Assembly: GCA_003488965.1 (NCBI GenBank)
Contig: DNJW01000229.1
Location: 1-8,890 of the forward strand
Direction: 5' to 3'
Source: Lachnospiraceae bacterium
Lineage (GTDB): Bacteria > Bacillota > Clostridia > Lachnospirales > Lachnospiraceae
Length of the DNA: 8,890 nucleotides
The notes beneath the pieces are model-generated. The model did no database searches, was not told the DNA's origin, and was given only the letters and a program-made list of their open reading frames with translations. Numbering within the stretch: the first letter of the stretch is position 1; every line of letters begins with the position of its first letter. This document shows positions 1 to 5,636 of the stretch, in pieces. Made by a program: the position numbers and the translations under genes.

Positions 1-31
1 TCACAACTTAGTGTTTCGCAATTGTCTATTA

Positions 32-40
32 TCCTCCTTT
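32..40 (-). promoter_or_regulatory. Ribosome binding site of an off-window gene after panC
   Basis: The minus strand reads AAAGGAGGA across the panC stop codon, a near-perfect Shine-Dalgarno sequence. It implies a further gene immediately downstream, and in many bacteria this would be panD. No convincing start codon follows in the window: the only well-placed candidate is a TTG at 21-19, which runs into a stop after six codons at position 1. The identity of the next gene therefore cannot be seen. Confidence 0.35.
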
Positions 41-884
41 ACACTTCCATAATAAAATTATCAATCAGGCGGGTAGTTCCAATATAAACCGCCATAGCAA
101 CCAGCACCCGGCCTTCTGCTTTTGCCAAAGGCTCCATACTGTCCGCGTTCACCATTTCCACATAATCAATTTTTGCCAGCGGTTCCGTCTCTATCAGTTC
201 CTTCATTGCGGTTAAAACAGTATCCGCATCCCGTTCGCCTTTTTTCATCCTGTCTTCGCCGTGAAAAACTGCTTTGGAAAGCACCAGCGCCGCCTTTCTC
301 TCTTCCTCGCTTAAATATGTATTTCTTGAGCTTTTCGCCAGACCGTCTTCCTCCCGTATAATCGGACATCCCACGATTTCAATATCCATATCCAAGTCAC
401 GGACCATCCGCCGGATGACTGCCAGCTGCTGTGCATCCTTCTGTCCAAAATACGCCTTGTCCGGCATGACAATATGAAACAGCTTGCAGACAACCGTGCA
501 TACTCCCCGGAAATGGGTAGGACGGGTCTTTCCGCAAAGCCCTTCGCTTACCTTCTGCATTTCTACATAGGTAGAAAAATCCGGCGCATACATTTCCTCC
601 GCTTCCGGATGAAAAATCAAATCTGCTCCCGCTTGTTCACAAAGCCTTTTATCTGCTTCAATATCTCTCGGATAAGTAGCCAAATCCTCATTTGCGCCAA
701 ATTGAATGGGGTTTACAAAATCGCTGACCACCACCTTGTCATTTTCGGTCACCGCCCTGTCAATCAGGCTTTTATGCCCCTCATGAAGGTAGCCCATCGT
801 AGGCACAAGCCCCACAGTCAGCCCCTGCCTTCTCCATTCTTTTACCTGTTCCCTTACCTCATTGATTAATCCAGTGATTTCCAT
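39..884 (-). CDS. panC: Pantothenate synthetase (pantoate--beta-alanine ligase)
   Basis: PanC joins pantoate and beta-alanine using ATP, through a pantoyl-adenylate intermediate, to make pantothenate (vitamin B5, precursor of coenzyme A) in the cytoplasm. The 281-residue product has the family's usual length and all its signatures: PTMGYLHEGH (28-37) with the two ATP-binding histidines H34 and H37, FVNPIQFG (56-63), YPRD (71-74), RPTHFRGV (121-128), FGQKDAQQ (146-153) and the KSSRN loop (184-188). The ATG start has AGGAGG six bases upstream. panB is not next to it; the upstream neighbour is an unrelated envelope gene separated by a 266-nt gap. That gap carries a Pan-motif-like leader and an intrinsic terminator, so panC is probably transcribed and attenuated on its own. 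Identification is secure. Confidence 0.97.
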   Translation of the reverse strand: MEITGLINEVREQVKEWRRQGLTVGLVPTMGYLHEGHKSLIDRAVTENDKVVVSDFVNPIQFGANEDLATYPRDIEADKRLCEQAGADLIFHPEAEEMYAPDFSTYVEMQKVSEGLCGKTRPTHFRGVCTVVCKLFHIVMPDKAYFGQKDAQQLAVIRRMVRDLDMDIEIVGCPIIREEDGLAKSSRNTYLSEEERKAALVLSKAVFHGEDRMKKGERDADTVLTAMKELIETEPLAKIDYVEMVNADSMEPLAKAEGRVLVAMAVYIGTTRLIDNFIMEV

Positions 885-927
885 AACACTCCTCCTGACA
901 ATTTACGCTTACTATTAGCAGCTTCAC

Positions 928-956
928 TATAGGGCTTTTAACATCCTAACCCTATA
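928..956 (-). other. Stem-loop between leader terminator and panC
   Basis: On the minus strand UAUAGGG and CCCUAUA form a perfect 7-bp stem with a 15-nt loop, between the terminator U-tract and the panC ribosome binding site. Part of its 3' side and loop (AAAAGCC, 939-933) could instead pair with GGCUUUU (969-963), which covers the terminator tail. It may be a second regulatory fold or chance; its role is unknown. Confidence 0.35.
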
Positions 957-988
957 AAACAAAAAAGCCTGGACATCCTTCTGTCCAG
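957..988 (-). terminator. Intrinsic terminator in the panC leader
   Basis: The minus strand has CTGGACA, a 6-nt loop GAAGGA, then TGTCCAG: a perfect 7-bp stem followed by GC and the U-rich tail TTTTTTGTTTT. This is a classic Rho-independent terminator. It lies about 160 nt after the DHHW stop codon and 73 nt before the panC start, directly behind the two Pan-like hairpins. It could end transcripts of the upstream envelope genes, but its position suits an attenuator for panC. Confidence 0.8.
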
Positions 989-1014
989 ACACACAACAAA
1001 AAACTCTTATATGA

Positions 1015-1110
1015 AAATGTGCTGTCCGCCGGTACAGCCATCCGCTACAAGAATTCTACGTTATTTACTTATTGTATGCACTGGTACAGTTCCTTCGGAT
1101 ACCGTCCAGT
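1015..1110 (-). promoter_or_regulatory. Tandem Pan RNA motif, leader of panC
   Basis: Two consecutive hairpins with the same design are read on the minus strand. Hairpin 1 (1110-1080) pairs ACUGG/CCAGU, then ACGGU/ACUGU, then UCC/GGA with triloop GAA. Single bulged adenosines interrupt it at 1100 (5' side) and 1085 (3' side), exactly 5 bp apart. Hairpin 2 (1043-1015) pairs GGAUG/CAUUU (with G-U pairs), GCUGU/ACAGC, then CC/GG with triloop GGC, and has bulged adenosines at 1033 and 1020, again 5 bp apart. The linker is about 36 nt and AU-rich. From memory, the Pan motif is a hairpin with two bulged adenosines, often in tandem, upstream of panB, panC or panD. Structure and gene context therefore agree. 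A covariance-model match was not run. Confidence 0.82.
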
Positions 1111-1113
1111 AAA

Positions 1114-1142
1114 ATAATAGCACATGTTCTCATCAAGCGCAA
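1114..1142 (-). promoter_or_regulatory. Candidate promoter of the panC leader
   Basis: The minus strand shows TTGCGC (1142-1137), a 17-nt spacer and TATTAT (1119-1114), with the extended -10 form TGCTATTAT. The -35 box is weak (three of six bases). It lies just after the DHHW stop codon and immediately before the first Pan-like hairpin. A start point 7 nt past the -10 would fall at about 1107 and trim three bases from the outer stem, so the true start may differ slightly. Transcription from upstream genes is also possible. Confidence 0.42.
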
Positions 1143-1150
1143 GCCCTGCT

Positions 1151-2296
1151 CTAATACACCCCCCGGATTCCCAAGTCACTGTCCAGCGTATTCATATTAT
1201 AAAGCAGCAGCACATCCGTCACTCCTGGATGTTCCTTGATAAAGGAAGATACTCCCTGCTTATAATATCTGGTATCAAAAACATATATCCGCTTATAGTG
1301 ATGAACCAGAAACGGCACCATGGAATTGGCATAGCTGTCCTTTATCAATACCAGTTCCCTGTCTGAGTCCGCCGTTTCATTGGTAATTTCTATCAAAGAG
1401 TGCAGATTATCCAAAAACAGGGAATACTTGTCCTTCATATCTGCATACTCCAGATTATAAAGACTGTCTGTCACTTCACCGGTATCCGCATATTCCACCT
1501 TCAGCTTGTCCGACGGATTTGTATAGATAATTATTTCATCCCCCTTCCGTCCGTAATCCCCTGACTTGGAATACACCGTCCCCCTGAAATCCTCTGCTGC
1601 AGTCCGGGATGTCATTTCTTCCAGCGCCACCGCCTCCAGCCCTGCTGCCCTGCAGTAAGCCTGATATCCTGCATATGCCCCCATCGTTGTCCAATGATGG
1701 TCCGTCCTGTAATACAGCTCCACCTTCTCTTTCTGCGCTTCCAAATCCCCGCTGCAGTCCACCGGTTCAATCCCTGAAATTTCATATATCATGCGTGCAG
1801 TTTCCATCTGATTCCTTACGGGTGCATAATCCGGGAGTTTTTCCCGGTACACGGAAACAGCCGTAGGCACCAGCATCAGTCTTAATTCTGCATTCTGTCC
1901 CTCCAGTTCTTGCGCAAAAGTCTTTAATATCTGCCCAATCCGCTCCGTATTCTCCGGTTTTTCATATTCCTCAATCAGATATCCGTCCTTGGCCATATAA
2001 ATACCGTTGATTTCTTTCTTTCCTGTCCACATCTCTGCCTTTGTTTTCATTTCCATAAAAAAGTCCCGGAAAGGAAAATGGTCCGCCAGATAAGACTCAA
2101 GATCCTCCATATACTCCCCCTCTTTTATCCGTTCCAATCCCCAGATAGGAAATTTCGCCAGATATCTGTTCTCATTTTCCGAAAATTCCTTTTTATCCAT
2201 TGCAAGAAATAAAACCGGCAGCAGCAATGTTATGCCCATAAGAAGCAGCGCCGTCAATGTCCTTATCTTCTTTTCTCCCGTTTCTTGTTCTTTCAT
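1151..2296 (-). CDS. DHHW-family (AlgJ/AlgX-like) membrane-anchored SGNH acyltransferase
   Basis: This is a DHHW-family protein related to AlgJ/AlgX, which transfer acetyl groups to exopolysaccharide outside the membrane. From the ATG at 2296 it has 381 residues. Residues 12-33 are a hydrophobic signal anchor, followed by the family's SENENRYLAKFP segment (39-50) and DHFPFRD (72-78). Then come the DHHW motif (199-202) in YYRTDHHWT, and IKDSYANS (318-325) with the likely nucleophile S321. By analogy to AlgX, Asp and His of the DxH pair plus this Ser form the catalytic triad. It follows the MBOAT gene, its expected partner. The start is uncertain: a TTG at 2383 overlaps the MBOAT stop codon (TTGA) but has only a weak ribosome site and adds 29 residues. 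The ATG at 2296 has AGGTGA seven bases upstream and puts the anchor at the N-terminus. A TATAAT box (2341-2336) in the gap could be a weak internal promoter. The substrate is unknown. Confidence 0.85.
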   Translation of the reverse strand: MKEQETGEKKIRTLTALLLMGITLLLPVLFLAMDKKEFSENENRYLAKFPIWGLERIKEGEYMEDLESYLADHFPFRDFFMEMKTKAEMWTGKKEINGIYMAKDGYLIEEYEKPENTERIGQILKTFAQELEGQNAELRLMLVPTAVSVYREKLPDYAPVRNQMETARMIYEISGIEPVDCSGDLEAQKEKVELYYRTDHHWTTMGAYAGYQAYCRAAGLEAVALEEMTSRTAAEDFRGTVYSKSGDYGRKGDEIIIYTNPSDKLKVEYADTGEVTDSLYNLEYADMKDKYSLFLDNLHSLIEITNETADSDRELVLIKDSYANSMVPFLVHHYKRIYVFDTRYYKQGVSSFIKEHPGVTDVLLLYNMNTLDSDLGIRGVY

Positions 2297-2379
2297 CCGC
2301 TGTTCACCTGTCCCTTCCATCCATTTCTGCCCTATATTATAGTTAACGGCATTAGAAATTCCATTTACTATATCTATGC

Positions 2380-3795
2380 TCAAAACCTAAAATACAAAAA
2401 CGGATTATAGGTATCATTGACCAGAAAAGCTACCGTTACCAGAAACAGCAGCACATATCCTGCCATGGATACCAAGGCAGCCGCCGTTCTCCCCCTGCTT
2501 CCCATCGTCCTTATCTTTTCTTTCACCCAAGGATATAACGGAAATGCAAGCAATACAGCCGGCAGCAATACCGCCATATAATTTTGCAGATACCACAGAC
2601 ACTCCGTTCCCCAAAGGGAATTGCCCGCACAGCCTGCCATAGCACGGAAATAAACTCCCAATGCTTCCATGTCATCGAATACGAAAATAACGAATCCCAC
2701 TACCACAATCAGCAGAGCATACAAATGCCTTACCGCTTTAGGAAGCGATTCCAATGCTCTGCCCCATACATATTTTTCCAAAGCCAGCAATACTCCGTAG
2801 TATAGACCCCAAAGGACAAAATTCCAGGCAGCCCCGTGCCACAGCCCTGTAAGAAACCATACAATTAACATATTCCGCAAATGCTTTGCCGTCCCCTTCC
2901 GGTTTCCTCCCAGCGGGATATATACATAATCCCGGAACCATGTGGACAGCGAAATATGCCACCTTCTCCAAAAATCCGTCACCGATACGGAAGACAATGG
3001 ATAATTAAAGTTTTCCGGGAAATGAAATCCCAGCATTCTTCCCATACCGATTGCCATATCGCTGTATGCGCTGAAATCAAAATACAGCTGCAAGGTAAAT
3101 GCCGCCGCCCCCAGCCATGCCGTTGCCACGGATGCCTGTCCTGCTTCCAGGGCACGTATTTCCTCCCATAAGGCTCCCGCCTGATTTGCAATCAGCACTT
3201 TCTTAAAAAGTCCCTGCATAAACCGGAACAGCCCCTCTTCTATCCCTTCTTTCCCAATCTTTCTTTCCTGCAGCTCCTCATTCACAGTGCTATACCGTAC
3301 AATCGGTCCTGCTACAAGCTGGGGAAACATGGATACATATGTCAGATAATTCAGATAACTCTTTTCTACCGGTACTTGTCTCCGGTACAAATCAATACTA
3401 TAGCTCATCGTCTGGAACGTAAAAAAGCTGATTCCCACCGGCAGCCCAAGACCCAGCGGCTTTAACTGCAAAGAAAAAAGCCCGTTAAGGGTCGCAATAA
3501 GAAAATCAGCGTATTTAAAAAAGGCAAGTACAGAAAGATTAATTGCCACAGAACATACAAGAAAAAATCTGCGCTTGCCTTGTGTTTTACCAAACTTTTC
3601 CATTAGCCTGCCGTTGCAATAATCCACTGCCGTTGCAAAAAACATTAATAAAATATAAACCGGTTCCCCCCATGCATAAAATATAAGACTGAACAACAAT
3701 AAAACCATATTTTTCCATCTGCCGGGAACCGTATAGTACAAAATCAGGCATAAAGGAAGAAAGAAAAATAAAAACGGAATGCTGCTAAAAACCAT
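2380..3795 (-). CDS. MBOAT-family membrane O-acyltransferase (AlgI/DltB-like)
   Basis: This is a 471-residue polytopic membrane protein of the MBOAT family, in the AlgI/DltB/PatA type that passes acyl groups from a cytoplasmic donor to an acceptor on or across the membrane. Visible landmarks are the N-terminal IPFLFFFLPL segment (6-15), LPVGISFFTFQTMSYSID (118-135), VAGPIVRY (161-168), YFDFSAYSDMAIGMGRMLGF (238-257), FWRRWHISLSTWFRDYVYIP (275-294), and LTGLWHGAAWNF (315-326) with the putative catalytic histidine H320; H280 is the second conserved histidine. The ATG start has AAAGGA about nine bases upstream. It starts 15 nt after the DUF4358 gene and ends at or next to the DHHW gene, so the genes are very probably cotranscribed. 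D-alanylation is unlikely because no dltA, dltC or dltD is nearby and the partner is of DHHW type; acetylation of a surface glycan is the better guess. Confidence 0.93.
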   Translation of the reverse strand: MVFSSIPFLFFFLPLCLILYYTVPGRWKNMVLLLFSLIFYAWGEPVYILLMFFATAVDYCNGRLMEKFGKTQGKRRFFLVCSVAINLSVLAFFKYADFLIATLNGLFSLQLKPLGLGLPVGISFFTFQTMSYSIDLYRRQVPVEKSYLNYLTYVSMFPQLVAGPIVRYSTVNEELQERKIGKEGIEEGLFRFMQGLFKKVLIANQAGALWEEIRALEAGQASVATAWLGAAAFTLQLYFDFSAYSDMAIGMGRMLGFHFPENFNYPLSSVSVTDFWRRWHISLSTWFRDYVYIPLGGNRKGTAKHLRNMLIVWFLTGLWHGAAWNFVLWGLYYGVLLALEKYVWGRALESLPKAVRHLYALLIVVVGFVIFVFDDMEALGVYFRAMAGCAGNSLWGTECLWYLQNYMAVLLPAVLLAFPLYPWVKEKIRTMGSRGRTAAALVSMAGYVLLFLVTVAFLVNDTYNPFLYFRF

Positions 3796-3810
3796 ATCAG
3801 TATATCCTTT

Positions 3811-4341
3811 CTAAATTCCTTCTTCAATTATTTTTTCAATCGCATCTTTCGATTCCGAAATCACTAAGTATACATAATTCCCCTTGGATTTTACAGAACT
3901 CTTATCGACGATTTCAAACTGCTCCGGAAGATAGTCTTCCATTTCCCCCTTCTTTTCGTCTACCACTACCTGAAGAGCAGAACTGATTTTTTCGATATCT
4001 CCTTCATCCTTTACCTTCATAATGACAATTGTCTCCGCACTGGTAGCTTCTTCCGACATCACAAACACATATTCCTCCAGCTTTTCCGGGTCAATACCGT
4101 AATAATTGGAAATAAAACTGTCTGCCATCTCCACCGGAGAATACAGTTCTACGCTCTGGGCAATCTCCTCATAAATCTCTTTTACAGGTTTTGCTTCCTT
4201 TGCCTCTATTGCCCCGTCAACCTGATTCTTCTCTTCAATAGCCGCCGCTTCCTCCGCAGCCTCTCCCTTTCCGCAGCCGCCAAACAGAACCGCCGCAGCC
4301 AGCATACCGGCACATACCGCCTTTGCACCAAATCTTTTCAT
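3811..4341 (-). CDS. DUF4358-type lipoprotein of unknown function
   Basis: The product is a 176-residue secreted lipoprotein. It has a basic start (MKRF), a hydrophobic segment (8-20) and a lipobox ending in FGGC with the lipidated cysteine at C23. A short Glu/Ala-rich linker follows (about 24-55), then a compact domain (about 55-176) that I recognise as DUF4358-like from segments such as YYGIDPEKLEEYVFVMS and AETIVIMKVKDEGD. No catalytic motif is visible. Proteins of this type in Lachnospiraceae are often encoded beside MBOAT, DHHW and SGNH genes, as here. That suggests an accessory role at the outer face of the membrane in surface polymer modification; this is inference. The ATG start is preceded by AAAGGGAG. 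It lies 49 nt after the SGNH gene and 15 nt before the MBOAT gene. Confidence 0.85.
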   Translation of the reverse strand: MKRFGAKAVCAGMLAAAVLFGGCGKGEAAEEAAAIEEKNQVDGAIEAKEAKPVKEIYEEIAQSVELYSPVEMADSFISNYYGIDPEKLEEYVFVMSEEATSAETIVIMKVKDEGDIEKISSALQVVVDEKKGEMEDYLPEQFEIVDKSSVKSKGNYVYLVISESKDAIEKIIEEGI

Positions 4342-4390
4342 AATCTACCCGCTCCCTTTTCTTTTTCTATTTTAAATTAACATCATCCGT

Positions 4391-5428
4391 TTACTGCAAA
4401 TGTTCCCCCGCATATTTCCTCAGCACAGATACCCATACATCATAAGCCTCCGGGTTCTGATGTGCAAACCCGTCGCTACAGTATTCCTCTGCCAAATCCC
4501 CGTTTTCATCGGCAAGAGCCTCCGCTATATCCACAAATCCCCATCCGTTCTCTTCCGCCATCGCCTCAAGCATAGCATTATATTCCCGGATTGTATTGTT
4601 TTCCAGTTTTCCGGTCTCTTTCCCCTTTAATACATAGGTCATACTCATAATATATATTTCCGTATCCGGGTTGCTTTCCTTGATTTTGCCGATTAGTTCC
4701 TTATATTTTTCGCAGCTTCCCTCTACTCCGGTGATATTCAAATCGTTCATTCCCAGCATGATAAAAATCTTTTTTCCTCCCATCAGGGCAATGGATTCCC
4801 ACACCTGTCTTTGCTTTCCCTGATAAACAGGATGCACACTGTCCTCCTTCACTTCCCACAGCGCGTTATTAGCTGAAAAACTGCCTGCTGCAAGAAAATT
4901 CATCCGGCTAAGAAACGTGTCCTGCCTTTTCATGGCATAATTCCGGAATCCCAGCATAATGGAATCTCCCACAAAAACGGAATCATCAAAATATGCATCT
5001 ATTTCCTCTGCATTTTCTTCTTTTTCCTCCGGTTCTTCCCCTTCGCCTTGCTCCGTCGCAGCGGCTTCTTCCGTTTCATCCCCGGCTTCTGCTTCTCCGG
5101 TGCTTTCTTCTGTATCTTCGGAATCCGCTATAAAATCATCACCCTCCTCGCTTTCCGATTCTTTCATATCCGTACCGGCCTCCTTGTCTGCGGAATTTTC
5201 CGCCCCTTCATTGAGCTTGCCGCTTTCAACGGTTCCCGTCCCTTTCTCAGAATATGCGTTCATTGTTATCTTAATGCTTTCTATTTCCCTGACGGCTCCC
5301 AGTACTATCTCTGCCCCATCTTTTTCTGCTTTTTTTCCGGCAGCAGATACACTCATCCCAAGGCCGCCTACTGCAAAAACAAATGCCATTCCAACAGCTA
5401 TGGCATATCTCCACCCATTCTTTTTCAT
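4391..5428 (-). CDS. Secreted SGNH/GDSL-family hydrolase or acylesterase
   Basis: From the ATG at 5428 the product has 345 residues: a signal peptide or anchor (MKKN, then hydrophobic residues about 9-30), a long acidic low-complexity linker rich in Glu, Ser, Thr and Ala (about 60-145), and a C-terminal SGNH domain. Block I is FVGDSIMLG with nucleophile S156, the oxyanion glycine is near G182 in LAAGS, block III is LGMND with N228, and block V is SDGFAHQNPEAY with D319 and H323. The Asp-His spacing is one residue longer than the common DxxH. Such proteins remove or transfer acyl groups on surface glycans, consistent with the MBOAT and DHHW genes downstream. The start is uncertain. A TTG at 5494 has AAGGA six bases upstream and would add 22 residues before the signal sequence. 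The ATG at 5428 has a weaker GGGGTG site but gives a standard signal peptide. The first gene after the promoter at 5609-5636. Confidence 0.87.
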   Translation of the reverse strand: MKKNGWRYAIAVGMAFVFAVGGLGMSVSAAGKKAEKDGAEIVLGAVREIESIKITMNAYSEKGTGTVESGKLNEGAENSADKEAGTDMKESESEEGDDFIADSEDTEESTGEAEAGDETEEAAATEQGEGEEPEEKEENAEEIDAYFDDSVFVGDSIMLGFRNYAMKRQDTFLSRMNFLAAGSFSANNALWEVKEDSVHPVYQGKQRQVWESIALMGGKKIFIMLGMNDLNITGVEGSCEKYKELIGKIKESNPDTEIYIMSMTYVLKGKETGKLENNTIREYNAMLEAMAEENGWGFVDIAEALADENGDLAEEYCSDGFAHQNPEAYDVWVSVLRKYAGEHLQ

Positions 5429-5474
5429 TGCCACACCCCATCCCTTTTCCGAAAGTGCTGATTCCAAACTTTCC

Positions 5475-5488
5475 AGAAATATATTTCT
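5475..5488. repeat. 14-bp perfect palindrome near the SGNH gene start
   Basis: AGAAATATATTTCT is a perfect 14-bp palindrome. If the SGNH gene starts at the ATG at 5428, it lies in the untranslated leader. If the gene starts at the TTG at 5494, it falls within the first codons. It could be an operator or chance in AT-rich DNA. Confidence 0.35.
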
Positions 5489-5510
5489 AATCAAATTTTA
5501 TCCTTGAAAT

Positions 5511-5554
5511 GCATCAAATTCACATCATTTTTGCATCATTTTTGCATCATTTTG
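5511..5554. repeat. Four tandem 11-nt direct repeats in the leader of the envelope cluster
   Basis: Four adjoining 11-nt units follow in strict register on the plus strand: GCATCAAATTC, ACATCATTTTT, GCATCATTTTT and GCATCATTTTG. On the transcribed minus strand the core reads TGATGCAAAAA. The two central units differ at one base and the outer unit near the gene is more diverged. The 11-bp period is close to one helical turn. They lie between the predicted promoter (5609-5636) and the SGNH start, inside the predicted leader RNA. They are adjacent with no spacers, so this is not a CRISPR array. Confidence 0.75.
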
Positions 5555-5559
5555 TCATT

Positions 5560-5575
5560 TTCTGTCGAAACAGAA
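5560..5575 (-). other. Short hairpin with UUCG loop in the leader
   Basis: On the minus strand TTCTGT and ACAGAA form a perfect 6-bp stem around the loop TTCG, just upstream of the 11-nt repeats. No U-tract follows, so it is not an intrinsic terminator. It may stabilise the leader RNA or act as a DNA inverted repeat for a regulator. Confidence 0.4.
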
Positions 5576-5608
5576 GCCACAGTTTCTTTGTTACTGCCAT
5601 CTCTCATT

Positions 5609-5636
5609 ATTATATTACATATTATTCTATTTTCAA
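5609..5636 (-). promoter_or_regulatory. Sigma-A-type promoter of the envelope cluster
   Basis: The minus strand has TTGAAA (5636-5631), a 16-nt spacer and a perfect TATAAT (5614-5609). The -35 box overlaps the stop codon of the exonuclease gene. Transcription would begin near 5602 and give a leader of about 110 nt to the TTG at 5494, or about 175 nt to the ATG at 5428. It would drive the SGNH, DUF4358, MBOAT and DHHW genes. No terminator separates the exonuclease gene from this promoter, so read-through from upstream is also possible. Confidence 0.68.

Noticed and set aside
1..21. Six-codon frame from a TTG after the panC stop
   Set aside because: It is too short, uses a weak start, and the window ends there, so it cannot be judged as a gene or leader peptide.
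474..869. Plus-strand open frame of 131 codons inside panC
   Set aside because: It lies antisense to a fully conserved panC and has no recognisable protein features.
1080..1110. Resemblance of the first leader hairpin to the SRP RNA tip (UCC, GAA, GGA)
   Set aside because: The conserved GGAA tetraloop and the characteristic internal loop are absent, while the two bulged adenosines, tandem copy and panC context fit the Pan motif.
4959..5507. Long Ser/Pro-rich plus-strand open frame of 182 codons
   Set aside because: It is the antisense of the Glu-rich linker of the SGNH protein. Its composition simply mirrors GAA/GAG codons and it has no ribosome site.
5511..5554. Repeats considered as a CRISPR array
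   Set aside because: The units are 11 nt, directly adjoining, with no spacers and no cas genes nearby.
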